From Selenomonas sp. AE3005 (GTDB lineage Bacteria > Bacillota > Negativicutes > Selenomonadales > Selenomonadaceae): a stretch of 64,000 nucleotides of DNA. The stretch lies in contig NZ_JMME01000002.1 in NCBI RefSeq assembly GCF_000686945.1, positions 234,111 to 298,110 on the forward strand. The letters are read 5' to 3'. The position numbers and the translations under genes were made by a program. The notes below the pieces were generated by a model. It saw nothing but the letters and a program-made list of their open reading frames with translations, searched no databases and was not told the origin of the DNA. How positions within the stretch are numbered: position 1 is the first letter of the stretch; each line of letters starts with the position of its first letter. Of the stretch, positions 34,128 to 42,839 are shown piece after piece.

Positions 34128-34673
34128 ATGACAGTTTATGATTTTACAGCCAGAACGAATGGCGGTGTGGAAAAATCTTTAAAGGATTATGCAGGCAAGG
34201 TACTGATTATTGTCAATACCGCCAGCAAGTGCGGATTCACTCCGCAGTATAAGGAACTGCAGGAGCTCTATGATAAGTATCAGGACAAGGGGCTGGAAAT
34301 CCTGGGTTTCCCCTGCAATCAGTTTGGTGCACAGGAACCGGGCAGCAATAGCGAAGTACAGCAGTTCTGCCGCCGCAACTATGGCGTAAGCTTCCAGATT
34401 TTTGAGAAGGGTGATGTGCGCGGTGAAACCGCCCAGCCGCTTTTTAAGTATTTAACGGCTGAAAAAGGTTTCAAGGGCTTTGATAAAGAGCATGAATTTG
34501 CTGCGGTACTCATGGATGCGCTCAAAAAGAACTATCCGGAGTATCTGGAAGACGATGGCATCAAGTGGAACTTCACCAAATTCCTCATCGATAGAGATGG
34601 TAATGTGGTAGAGCGTTTTGAACCGACCACCAGTCCGTCTGCGATGATGGCAGCAATCGAAAAGCTGTTATAA
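34128..34673 (+). CDS. Glutathione peroxidase-like thiol peroxidase
   Basis: This 181-residue thioredoxin-fold protein reads NTASKCGFTPQ with a peroxidatic Cys35 (not selenocysteine), then FPCNQFGAQEPG and KWNFTKFLID, the three signature blocks of the family. In bacteria without glutathione such enzymes use thioredoxin to reduce hydroperoxides. The start is ATG 34128 after GAGGAGATAAGG. Forty-eight bases separate it from the rubrerythrin gene. The promoter repeats tie it to the neighbouring two-component system. Confidence 0.9.
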   Translation: MTVYDFTARTNGGVEKSLKDYAGKVLIIVNTASKCGFTPQYKELQELYDKYQDKGLEILGFPCNQFGAQEPGSNSEVQQFCRRNYGVSFQIFEKGDVRGETAQPLFKYLTAEKGFKGFDKEHEFAAVLMDALKKNYPEYLEDDGIKWNFTKFLIDRDGNVVERFEPTTSPSAMMAAIEKLL

Positions 34674-34721
34674 ATGTGTATTATATTTAATGTGTATTAG
34701 GTTTGTAAAGGAGAGATTTTC

Positions 34722-35267
34722 ATGAGCTTACATGGTATAACGAAGGGAACCTCGCTGGAGAAAATGGCAGAAATGATGGCCCTGGGTGAGGCCAAGGGGA
34801 CGATGATGTATTATACGCTGGCGCGCCTTGCCAAAGAGCAGGGGCTTGATGATGTGGCCGAACAATTTATCGAGGCGGCTAATCAAGAGGCTGTTCATGC
34901 CGGTTTCTATGCGACGGTAAACGGCATGCTGCCCAAGGATTTCTGGCAGCTCGTGCGTGGCCTGATGAGCGCAGAAACCAGCGGGGAAAAGAAAGTTAAG
35001 GCCATGGCGGATAAATTCCGCGAGGCCGGCCTTGCTGAGGCTGCTGACGAAATGGAAGTTTTTGCCAAGCAGGAAGGCCACCATGGCGTTGTTCTGGCGA
35101 AAATTCTGGAAAAACATTGCCCAGGCCTGTTGGAGGCTGCCGGCAAGAAAATCTATGTCTGCTCGGTCTGCGGCTATGAGCATGTCGGTGATTTGGACGC
35201 TGAACCGGATGATTTTGCCTGCCCGCTATGTGGCCAGCCGAAGAAAGTATTTAAGCTGAAAGATTGA
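34722..35267 (+). CDS. Rubrerythrin
   Basis: This 181-residue protein has an N-terminal four-helix diiron domain (GEAKGTMMYY, ANQEAVHAGFY, AKQEGHHGVVL supply Glu and His ligands) and a C-terminal rubredoxin-like domain with CSVCGY and CPLCG (about 147-170). It reduces hydrogen peroxide with electrons from rubredoxin/NADH and is typical of anaerobes. AGGAGAG lies upstream of ATG 34722. Probably cotranscribed with the peroxidase gene. Confidence 0.92.
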   Translation: MSLHGITKGTSLEKMAEMMALGEAKGTMMYYTLARLAKEQGLDDVAEQFIEAANQEAVHAGFYATVNGMLPKDFWQLVRGLMSAETSGEKKVKAMADKFREAGLAEAADEMEVFAKQEGHHGVVLAKILEKHCPGLLEAAGKKIYVCSVCGYEHVGDLDAEPDDFACPLCGQPKKVFKLKD

Positions 35268-35284
35268 GGAAAGAAGGTAGTTGA

Positions 35285-35473
35285 CCTCAAGAATATGCCA
35301 TCGGCAAGCCCGAAGACCACAAAGGCTGCCTGTGCAACAAGGCCATTGATGAAAACAAGTCCGTGCATGTGGCTTATGAAGGCCCACAGGCCAAAGCTGC
35401 CTATCGTGAAGAGATGTTCCCCCGGCAATGTGCTGCGGCTTATGACTTGGGCAAGTGTTTACTAAAGGAATAA
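35285..35473 (+). pseudogene. C-terminal remnant of an unidentified Cys-containing protein
   Basis: After a TGA at 35282 the frame reads GKPEDHKGCLCNKAIDENKS and ends LGKCLLKE with a stop at 35471-35473. Coding character is clear (codon use like the rubrerythrin gene), but no start or upstream part remains. The family is not recognised; it could be the tail of a flavin reductase-like protein. Confidence 0.55.
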
Positions 35474-35496
35474 AATAGAACTGAACATTGTATATG

Positions 35497-35540
35497 AAAA
35501 CCAGGTTCTGCATTTTGGGGTGCATAACCTAGTTTTGTGT
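35497..35540 (+). terminator. Terminator-like hairpin
   Basis: AAAAC-C-AGGTT-C-TGCA pairs with TGCA-T-AACCT-A-GTTTT (35497-35536) with three mismatches; the T-run is short. Confidence 0.45.
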
Positions 35541-35628
35541 GTTTAGAACCCTGGAAAGGTAAGGTGTTCATTTCACAAAAATATTCGAATACAAGATAAT
35601 TTCTTATAAACAGCGAATGCGCTCTTGT

Positions 35629-35657
35629 TTGTACTTTTAAGTAATTCGCTATATAAT
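35629..35657 (+). promoter_or_regulatory. Promoter of manA
   Basis: TTGTAC (35629-35634) and TATAAT (35652-35657) are 17 bases apart, 33 bases before the start codon. A GCGAAT/ATTCGC pair flanks the -35. Confidence 0.6.
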
Positions 35658-35689
35658 ATACGTATATATGAGCAAGGAGTGATGCATTC

Positions 35690-36655
35690 ATGTTAAAACC
35701 TATGCTTTTAAAAGCACCGTTGAAGGATTATCTTTGGGGCGGCAATCGTTTGAAGAATGAATATGGCAAGACTTCAGATTTGGATATAGTTGCGGAAAGC
35801 TGGGAACTTTCCTGTCATGAGGCTGGCCTGAGTCTGGTTGACAGTGGTGAGTATAAAGGTGAAACTTTGTCAAAACTTTTGACCGGGGCTGGCAGAGCCA
35901 TGCTGGGCAGCAAGGCTAAAGATATGGCATATTTCCCACTGCTGATTAAATTTATTGACGCCAAAGGAGAATTATCTGTACAGGTTCACCCTGATGATGA
36001 ATATGCTTTGCGGGAAGAAGGCGAGCAGGGCAAAACAGAGATGTGGTATGTGGTGGACGCAGAACCTGGTGCCAGTCTTATTTATGGTTTTCAGCAGAAA
36101 ATCAGTAAAGAAGAATTCAAGCAGCGCATAGAGGATAACACATTGCTGGATGTTTGTAATAAGGTGCCTGTACATAAAGGTGATGTGTTCTTTATCAAAG
36201 CAGGGACGTTACATGCTATTGGCAGTGGTATTCTGATTTATGAAGTACAGCAAAGTTCCAATCTTACTTACCGCGTCTATGACTATGGACGTGTGGGCAA
36301 AGATGGCAAGCCGCGTCAGCTCCATATTGATAAAGCTTTGGCCGTGACGGAACTGGAAGTGCCGCAAGCCACGTCTGATAAAATGGTTGACATTGACTTG
36401 TTCCCCAATATGGATGTTAAATTATTGGCGGAGTGCAAGTATTTTAAGGTATATCATGGCAGCTTGCATGGCGATAGCACTATGCATGCCGGCGAAGATT
36501 CATTTCAGTGCCTGACGGTGCTGGACGGGGCTTTAAAGCTCACTGGTAATGATGAATGTCTTACTGTTGATAAGGGACGGACGGTTTTTGTACCGGCCGG
36601 GCTGGGGAATTACCAGTTGCAGGGACAGGCAGAGTTTATTTTGAGTAAATTATAA
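35690..36655 (+). CDS. manA: Mannose-6-phosphate isomerase, class I
   Basis: This 321-residue cupin enzyme interconverts mannose-6-phosphate and fructose-6-phosphate. The zinc-binding and active-site blocks are present: LSVQVHPDDEYA (about 98-109), EMWYVVDAEPGA, and the late AGTLHAIGSGILIYEVQQSS with TYRVYDYGR. The length fits the short Firmicute type. AAGGAGT lies nine bases before ATG 35690. It stands alone, with its own promoter. The palindrome that followed it has been split by an IS. Confidence 0.92.
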   Translation: MLKPMLLKAPLKDYLWGGNRLKNEYGKTSDLDIVAESWELSCHEAGLSLVDSGEYKGETLSKLLTGAGRAMLGSKAKDMAYFPLLIKFIDAKGELSVQVHPDDEYALREEGEQGKTEMWYVVDAEPGASLIYGFQQKISKEEFKQRIEDNTLLDVCNKVPVHKGDVFFIKAGTLHAIGSGILIYEVQQSSNLTYRVYDYGRVGKDGKPRQLHIDKALAVTELEVPQATSDKMVDIDLFPNMDVKLLAECKYFKVYHGSLHGDSTMHAGEDSFQCLTVLDGALKLTGNDECLTVDKGRTVFVPAGLGNYQLQGQAEFILSKL

Positions 36656-36752
36656 TTTAGGAGAAATATCATAATAGGCGGTTTGCAGACTGATATGCTC
36701 CCCTTATGAGAGACAGTAAAAAATATAACTGTCATCATAGGGGGAGTTTTCT

Positions 36753-37451
36753 ATGCCCAAACACCAGAAAATAGCAATAGAAGAAAAAATAGAATATGTA
36801 AGAGCTTATCTGCGCGGAGAAATTACTCAAGGTGATATTAGCAAAGCTACAGGAGTAAGATTATCCTCAGTACAAATGTGGATTAAGCGCTACGAGGCAG
36901 AAGGTGTTGACGGATTTTATACGGACAACGGTAACAGAGTTTATTCACCAGAAACCAAGACAATGGCCGTTCTAGAATACTTAAACGGTAAGGCTGGTCA
37001 GCTGGATATTTGTCGGAAGTACAAAATTCGTTCCAGATGCCAGCTTCAGACCTGGATTAAGGTGTATAATGCTCATGGAGACCTTAGCTCCATGAAATAT
37101 TCAGGAGGCGGAAGCTACATGAGCAAAGCACGCAGCACCACACAGGAAGAACGTCTGCAAATCGTCCAGGAATGCCTGGCTTCAGATAAGAACTACGGTG
37201 AAATGGCCAAGAAACACAAGGTCAGCTATCAACAAGTACGGACATGGACTTTGCGTTACATAGAACTCGGCGAATCCGGGCTTGAGGACCGCCGTGGCAA
37301 GCGTAAGAAAGACCAGACGCCACGCACTGAGCTGGAAAAGGCCCAGATTGAAATCCAGAAATTGAAACATCAGCTGTATATGGCTGAGATGGAGCGTGAC
37401 CTCTTAAAAAAATTGAACGAACTGGAGAGGGGGGAATTCTTGGACAAGTAA
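36753..37451 (+). CDS. IS3-family OrfA, helix-turn-helix protein
   Basis: This 232-residue protein has two helix-turn-helix modules: one near residues 10-40 (GDISKATGVRLSSVQMWIKR) and a second near 140-165 (MAKKHKVSYQQVRTWTLRY), then a leucine-zipper-like coil (EIQKLKHQLYMAEMERDLL). It binds the IS ends and represses transposition. GGGGGAG lies upstream of ATG 36753. Near its end, A AAA AAA at 37406-37412 is a canonical -1 slippery site into the orfB frame. Confidence 0.9.
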   Translation: MPKHQKIAIEEKIEYVRAYLRGEITQGDISKATGVRLSSVQMWIKRYEAEGVDGFYTDNGNRVYSPETKTMAVLEYLNGKAGQLDICRKYKIRSRCQLQTWIKVYNAHGDLSSMKYSGGGSYMSKARSTTQEERLQIVQECLASDKNYGEMAKKHKVSYQQVRTWTLRYIELGESGLEDRRGKRKKDQTPRTELEKAQIEIQKLKHQLYMAEMERDLLKKLNELERGEFLDK

Positions 37452-38338
37452 GACGTATTCGCTCCTACAAGACTATACGGGACTGCCACCAGGAAAAAGA
37501 TTATCCCATTGACGAACTGTGTAGATTGCTGAATGTATCGAGGTCAGCCTATTACAAATGGGCTTCTGGAAAAACTGTCGACAGGATTCAGGAAAACATA
37601 GCCATTGCTGAACTTTTGGAAAAAATCCACAATGAACGCCCGGACAAGGGCTATCGCCGCATAAATGATGACCTAAGACACGACCACGGCATTCATGTAA
37701 ATGACAAGCGTATCCTTAGGATATGCCGGAAGAAAAGCATAAAATCCACCATTAAGTACCGCAGCTATGGCTGCACCAGACGGGCGAAAAATCCTCAATA
37801 CATCGCAGAAAACATCCTCTCCCGCAAATTTCATGCCGATACGCCCAATGAGAAATGGTTGACCGATGTCACAGAATTCAAGTGGTATGAGGGGCCTGTG
37901 GTACATAAACTGTACCTGAGTGCCATCCTTGACCTTTACGATAGACGAATCGTATCCTTTGTCATTAGTGAGCGTAACGACAATCCATTGGTATTCAAGA
38001 CTTTGGACAAGGCGGTAAAAGCCAATCCAGATGCCCATCCGCTGTTCCATAGCGATAGAGGCTTTCAATATACGAACAGGAATTTCCATCACAAATTGGA
38101 AAAACAGGGAATGACCCAAAGTATGTCCCGTGTAGCCCACTGCATTGACAACGGGCCTATGGAAGGATTCTGGGGCATCCTAAAGCGAGAGATGTACTAC
38201 GGCAAACGATTTACCAGCAAACAGAATCTAATAGATTCGATTGAAAACTACATTCAGTATTACAACTACAAGCGTGTGCAACGTAATCTCGGAATCCTAA
38301 CACCGATAGAGAAACACACCTTGTATTTAGCTGCATAA
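37412..38338 (+). CDS. IS3-family OrfB, DDE transposase (translated by -1 frameshift)
   Basis: The -1 frame is open from the slippery A7 at 37406-37412 to 38338. Retroviral-type integrase motifs are TDVTEF (first Asp), DLYDRRI (second Asp) and the Glu in GPMEGFWGILKRE; HSDRGFQY lies between. An HTH-like domain (LCRLLNVSRSAYYKW) starts near 37520, where a TTG could allow separate translation. The fusion OrfAB would be the active transposase; free OrfB may also be made. Confidence 0.88.
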   Translation: MERTGEGGILGQVRRIRSYKTIRDCHQEKDYPIDELCRLLNVSRSAYYKWASGKTVDRIQENIAIAELLEKIHNERPDKGYRRINDDLRHDHGIHVNDKRILRICRKKSIKSTIKYRSYGCTRRAKNPQYIAENILSRKFHADTPNEKWLTDVTEFKWYEGPVVHKLYLSAILDLYDRRIVSFVISERNDNPLVFKTLDKAVKANPDAHPLFHSDRGFQYTNRNFHHKLEKQGMTQSMSRVAHCIDNGPMEGFWGILKREMYYGKRFTSKQNLIDSIENYIQYYNYKRVQRNLGILTPIEKHTLYLAA

Positions 38339-38612
38339 AAAGACCGGCAGACGAATCTACCGGCCTAAGAAATCTTATAATTTTTTATTGTCCTCTTGAC
38401 GGGGAGCGGTTCAGACCAGTTGGGGCGGCGAACCGCCTATTATGTTTGCTATGTTATGGAAACAAGAGGTTTTTTTCAAGTAAAAGGCAGTATTTAGCAG
38501 GATTAAGACAAGCGGGCAAGAATAATGATATAGCAGACCGCAGAGGGTATTGTTGTCCGTGTGCGGTGCCGGCTTAAAATCAGACCATGCGTAATGGTGA
38601 GGTGTGAAAGAA

Positions 38613-39779
38613 ATGACAGAAACAAAAACCATAAGATTATATGATGAACAGGTCATGCTGCGCAGCTGTCAGACGGTAGTTACAGCCTGTGTAGAACTAA
38701 AAAATGGTTTTGGGCTGGAGCTGGCGCAGACGGTTTTTTATCCCGAGGGCGGCGGTCAGCTAAGCGATACCGGCAAACTGCTTTTTGACAATAAAACTGT
38801 CAAGGTCACGCATGTACGTGAGAAGGACGGGCATATCTTGCATGAAACCGCTGAGCCTGTAGCTGTGGGGACGGAAGTTACGGCGGAAATCGACTGGCAG
38901 GTGCGTTTTGACCATATGCAGCAGCATTGCGGTGAACATCTTTTATCTTATGGTTTTTGGAAATTATGTCAGGCCGATAATGTGGGCTTTCATATGTCAG
39001 AGGACATGGTGACAATTGACCTGAACCGTGAAGTCAGCGAGGCAGAAGTTATGCAGGTGGAGACGCTGGCCAATCAGCAGATTCAGGAAAACCTGCCGGT
39101 AAAAACGGCCTGGATGGATGTTGAGCAGGCGGCCGCTTGTGCCACGCGCAAGTTCAATGACAAACTGACTGGCCTGGTACGAGTTGTCAGCATTGCTGGC
39201 AGTGACGCCTGCACCTGCTGCGGCACACACCCGCCCATGACGGGCATGGTTGGACTGGTCAAAATCTTTAGGACAGAGAAACATAAGGCTGGCACGCGTG
39301 TTTATTTCCTTTGCGGCAGGCTGGCAATGGAAAAAATTCAAAAATGCTGGCAGGAGCTCAGCGCATCGGTACAGCTGCTGTCCCTTAAGGACGAAGAAAT
39401 AAAGCTCGGGGTAGAGCGGCTGCAGACGGAAAACAGGGAATTACAGGAAAAACTGTCCTTGGCGGAAGAACGCTGGATAAATGAAATAGCTCCACAGCTT
39501 TTGGCGCAGGCGGAGCTTGCAAATGAGGTTAAAGTAATAGAAGTACATTTTGACGATATATCGGCCGAGGCAGCCAGAAAATTAGCACAGCGGCTGGCGG
39601 AGAATCCGCAGGCACAGGTTACATTGTTTTATAAATCTAAAAACAGGCTTAACTATATTTTGACACAGGGCACTGATGTACCGGGCAGCTGCCGGGAACG
39701 TATAAGTATACTTAATAAAAAGCTGGGCGGAAAAGGCGGCGGCAAAGATAATATGGCACAGGGGAGTAGTGCACTGTAG
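38613..39779 (+). CDS. AlaX-type alanyl-tRNA editing protein (long form)
   Basis: This 388-residue protein resembles the editing and C-terminal parts of alanyl-tRNA synthetase. Zinc ligands are in HMQQHCGEH (about residues 105-113) and CTCCGTH (about 205-211), and a coiled coil plus DHHA1-like domain follows (from about 270, ending with the glycine-rich GGKGGGKDN). It hydrolyses Ser-tRNA(Ala) or Gly-tRNA(Ala) in trans. The start is ATG 38613 rather than GTG 38604. The upstream 170 bases are non-coding. Confidence 0.9.
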   Translation: MTETKTIRLYDEQVMLRSCQTVVTACVELKNGFGLELAQTVFYPEGGGQLSDTGKLLFDNKTVKVTHVREKDGHILHETAEPVAVGTEVTAEIDWQVRFDHMQQHCGEHLLSYGFWKLCQADNVGFHMSEDMVTIDLNREVSEAEVMQVETLANQQIQENLPVKTAWMDVEQAAACATRKFNDKLTGLVRVVSIAGSDACTCCGTHPPMTGMVGLVKIFRTEKHKAGTRVYFLCGRLAMEKIQKCWQELSASVQLLSLKDEEIKLGVERLQTENRELQEKLSLAEERWINEIAPQLLAQAELANEVKVIEVHFDDISAEAARKLAQRLAENPQAQVTLFYKSKNRLNYILTQGTDVPGSCRERISILNKKLGGKGGGKDNMAQGSSAL

Positions 39780-39797
39780 GTAAAAAATCCCCATATA

Positions 39798-39835
39798 AAA
39801 AATCTGTTGACTAAATGCGTCAACAGATTTTTTTA
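39798..39835. terminator. Bidirectional terminator between convergent genes
   Basis: AAAATCTGTTGAC and GTCAACAGATTTT form a perfect stem around TAAATGC, with A-run and T-run on opposite sides. It serves alaX and the minus-strand O-acylation genes. Confidence 0.88.
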
Positions 39836-41173
39836 TTAGCGAAAATCATAGCCGTTTTGATGAGACTCACGCTCTATAGGATAGTCTATCTTGACGGTGT
39901 GAATAACCAGCACGAAGTCGGGCTTTGTTTTTTGCACATAGCTGCGGATACTGCCTTTGAACCAGCGTGGGTCTAAGATATCCATATGTTTTACGCAGAG
40001 TGCAAGGAACGGGGCTACGCTGTTGGTAAAGGAATCTTTCACCACGAGTATCTTTACATTAGCCGCATCCGGGGCGAAATTCTCCATGTGAATGAGGGAA
40101 CAATCGGCATAGTTATAAGCTGCATAGGGATTGGAACCATAGAAATCTTTACGTTCTACTTCATGCATATCATAGGTGATGGAAAAATCGCCATAGGTGT
40201 CGATGTCAAGCCCAGGTATTTCGTAATGCAGGTATGTGGGAAATTGGGGATAAAGCAACATGAAATCGTCCGGCTGCGTCAGAACCGTGGTCAGCTTTTT
40301 CCCCTGACTGCCTAAGAAATAGGCAGGGTAAATCTTCTGCTGATAGTTTTCCAGGCGCAGGGGCGTATCTATAAGAGGGACGCCGCCTTCAGTTTGCAGC
40401 CACCGGCCAATCTGCAGGGCGGCGTACAGGCCTGTAGTCGGCAGCCAATGATGGTCCGTGCGGAAGAACAGCTGATGGTAGGGCGTATCAGGGAAATCTT
40501 CATGCATGCGCGGATACAGGTCAAGCGTCGCTACGCCGCGTTCCTGCAGTCCTTGCACCATATTATCTTTTTTCTGCAGGCAGAAATCCAGCCGACCGAT
40601 GAGGTGGCCATCGGTCTTTGTGTCCAGGGCTGGTGCGTTGGGGACAAACAGGAATTTGGCGCCCTGCTCCTGACAAAACGCGGCAAAAGAGGCGGTTTCG
40701 GCAAGCTGTTCGTGAATGTCAAAGGGCAGGCTCGGATAAAACAGCCAGCCATCTGATAGTACCTGCACGCCTTCGGGAGCTATAGGCCTGATATCCCAGC
40801 CTATGAGTTTGTCATAGCGCCGGCCTGTTTCGACAATGCTCGTATATCCCGGCAAAAAAGTTTGACTCCAGCGTGCGAACCGTGACTGCTCCACGCGCAG
40901 GTTATTTTCCTGCTGACGCAGCTCTGCCAGCAGATTTTTTTCCGGTTCCGGCTCCTGGAAGGGGTAGAGACTGGCCCAGGCGATATTTTTTTCCCTGGGA
41001 TGTATAAGCTCGGGCAGACGCCAATTATCCCAAAGAACCAGACGCGTCAGTTCATTGTCCCATTTGCAGCTGTCAATCAGCACCACTACAGTAAACCAGC
41101 GCAGAAGTATCATGAAAAATGTAAAAAGCAACAGGCCGGCGCAAAAACGCATAATATAGTCACGCATGCTCAT
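39836..41173 (-). CDS. DHHW/AlgX-AlgJ-like protein, partner of MBOAT acyltransferase
   Basis: This 445-residue protein has one N-terminal membrane helix (about 8-32) and an SGNH-hydrolase-like outer domain. The name-giving motif appears as RTDHHW (about residue 238), and the DSFTNS block near 390 would carry the serine. Such proteins take the acyl group delivered through the MBOAT channel and put it on an extracellular polymer (alginate, cellulose or other glycan). TGAGGTG lies upstream of the start at 41173. Nine bases separate it from the MBOAT gene. The acceptor cannot be told. Confidence 0.83.
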   Translation of the reverse strand: MSMRDYIMRFCAGLLLFTFFMILLRWFTVVVLIDSCKWDNELTRLVLWDNWRLPELIHPREKNIAWASLYPFQEPEPEKNLLAELRQQENNLRVEQSRFARWSQTFLPGYTSIVETGRRYDKLIGWDIRPIAPEGVQVLSDGWLFYPSLPFDIHEQLAETASFAAFCQEQGAKFLFVPNAPALDTKTDGHLIGRLDFCLQKKDNMVQGLQERGVATLDLYPRMHEDFPDTPYHQLFFRTDHHWLPTTGLYAALQIGRWLQTEGGVPLIDTPLRLENYQQKIYPAYFLGSQGKKLTTVLTQPDDFMLLYPQFPTYLHYEIPGLDIDTYGDFSITYDMHEVERKDFYGSNPYAAYNYADCSLIHMENFAPDAANVKILVVKDSFTNSVAPFLALCVKHMDILDPRWFKGSIRSYVQKTKPDFVLVIHTVKIDYPIERESHQNGYDFR

Positions 41174-41182
41174 AACTGCACC

Positions 41183-42577
41183 TCAAAAATTAAAATAGAT
41201 AAAGGGATTGTAATTCCCAGCTACGGTAGCTATAACGGAAAGCACGAACAAGGCTGCGGCCAGACAGGGCTCAGCAACTGAATGCCAGAGCGGACAATGT
41301 TTGGCTGCCCAGGGATATATAGGCAGGGAAAATATAAGCCCCATTAGCCAGACCAGCCAGCCGCTGGCAAGAAAATGAGCAGCCAGTTCATCAAAGAAGG
41401 GATTGCCTGGCAGACCCCACATCATGCCCAGATAGGAAAGACTTTGCTCCAGACTGGGAAATTGGAACACAACCCACGCCATGATGACAGCCAGCATGGT
41501 GTAAACATGGCCTAATATCCCCAGCCTGTCCGTAAACCCAGTAAACTTTTCCAAAATCAGCAATAGAAAATAAATCAATCCCCACAGCAGAAATGTCCAA
41601 TTGGCACCGTGCCAGAAACCTGTCAATGACCATACGATAAAGAGATTAAGGGCCAGGCGGCTGCGGCTGCACCGGCTGCCGCCCAGTGGTATGTAGACAT
41701 AATCACGGAACCAGGAGGATAGGGAGATATGCCAGCGGCGCCAGAATTCGGTTACACTGCGGGAAATGTAAGGGTAGTTGAAATTCTCCCGAAAGTGGAA
41801 ACCAAACATCTGCCCCAGTCCAATGGCCATATCCGAGTAGCCGGAGAAGTCAAAATATATCTGGAGTGTGTAGGCAACAGCCCCCAGCCAGGCAGCAGCT
41901 ATGGAAAGGGGCTCCTGGTCTGACATAAATCTGCTTTGCATGGCAATGATAGCCAGATAATTAGCCAGCAGAGTTTTCTTGGCCAGGCCATAGCTGAAAC
42001 GTATCATGCCATTGGTGAAATCCTGCCGCGTCTCCTGACGGTAGAGAATTTCCCGTTCAATGTCTGCATAACGTACAATGGGGCCGGCGATGAGCTGGGG
42101 GAATAAGGAAATGTATAGTCCTACATGCAGAACGTTTTTCTGGGCACTGGCTTTCCCGTAATAAATATCGAACAAGTAGGAAAGCAGCTGGAAGGTAAAG
42201 AAGGAAATACCGATGGGCAGTGCCAGATGAATGGCAGAAAAATCTTTCTGCAGTAAAAGCCCCAGCTGGGCTGCGGCAAAGGTCAGGTATTTAAAGACGA
42301 ACAGCATACCCAAATGAAAAATTGTCCCCAGGGTAAGCCACAGTTTGCGCTCACCAGGCGAATCTGCCTTGGTTATCTTCAGCCCTGCCTGCCAGCCGGC
42401 GATGATGGAAATAATCATCAGCCATACAAATAAAGGTTCTCCCCAGGCATAGAAAAAGAGACTGGCTAATAACAGCAGCACATTACGGAACTTTCTGCCA
42501 CGGCAAAAGGGGTTGTAATATAACATGAGTACCATGGGCAGAAACATGAATAAGAATATATTTGACGAAAAAACCAT
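41183..42577 (-). CDS. MBOAT-family O-acyltransferase (AlgI/DltB-like)
   Basis: This 464-residue membrane protein has about ten hydrophobic segments, starting VFSSNIFLFMFLPMVLMLYY. The conserved RDYVYIPLGGSR and the catalytic His in FWHGANW (about 324) are present. It passes acetyl or other acyl groups from cytoplasmic CoA across the membrane to its DHHW partner. The start is the ATG at 42577 (minus strand), which follows AAAGGAGGG; a longer frame would include that site. No glycan synthase lies next to the pair. Confidence 0.88.
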   Translation of the reverse strand: MVFSSNIFLFMFLPMVLMLYYNPFCRGRKFRNVLLLLASLFFYAWGEPLFVWLMIISIIAGWQAGLKITKADSPGERKLWLTLGTIFHLGMLFVFKYLTFAAAQLGLLLQKDFSAIHLALPIGISFFTFQLLSYLFDIYYGKASAQKNVLHVGLYISLFPQLIAGPIVRYADIEREILYRQETRQDFTNGMIRFSYGLAKKTLLANYLAIIAMQSRFMSDQEPLSIAAAWLGAVAYTLQIYFDFSGYSDMAIGLGQMFGFHFRENFNYPYISRSVTEFWRRWHISLSSWFRDYVYIPLGGSRCSRSRLALNLFIVWSLTGFWHGANWTFLLWGLIYFLLLILEKFTGFTDRLGILGHVYTMLAVIMAWVVFQFPSLEQSLSYLGMMWGLPGNPFFDELAAHFLASGWLVWLMGLIFSLPIYPWAAKHCPLWHSVAEPCLAAALFVLSVIATVAGNYNPFIYFNF

Positions 42578-42839
42578 GACGTCCCTCCTTTGGACATTAC
42601 GGCGCAAATTCCTCGCGTGATAATATGTTTATTTTTCTACAAAATGGGTAAATTTCCTGCCGCATATTCTGTTGTGCCGGTATAAGGCCGTTGTGGGCAA
42701 GGGGACAGAGATGGAAAGGGGAGGATTTCCTTTTATAATGTCGAATTTATATTTTATATAAAAAAATTAGGGTATTATTATTCTATTCATTGCAATAATC
42801 TATTTGGGGCACATATAGCATGTGAAGGGAGTATAAAGC
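42578..42839. promoter_or_regulatory. Divergent intergenic region between the MBOAT and exporter operons
   Basis: AT-rich from 42735. A weak promoter for the exporter (TTGCAA at 42790, TATAGC near 42814, 18-base spacing) lies just before ATG 42840, and GGGAG serves as ribosome binding site. I see no clear operator. Confidence 0.4.

Larger units (their letters stand above)
36691..38413 (+). mobile_element. IS3-family element, IS150-like, complete
   Basis: The ends are TGATATGCTCCCC on the left and, read inward, TGAACCGCTCCCC on the right, followed by related GAGAGACAGTAAAAAA/AGAGGACAATAAAAAA bases. A 3-base direct repeat GAC flanks it (36688-36690 and 38414-38416). It carries orfA and orfB with a frameshift signal. 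Both frames are intact, so it may be active. A GACCGGCAG/CTACCGGCC hairpin follows orfB. Confidence 0.88.
36670..38444. repeat. 14-bp perfect inverted repeat split by the IS
   Basis: CATAATAGGCGGTT (36670-36683) and AACCGCCTATTATG (38431-38444) are exact complements. Without the IS they would enclose a loop of only about 20 bases, so the IS has broken a former hairpin, probably the manA terminator. Confidence 0.8.
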
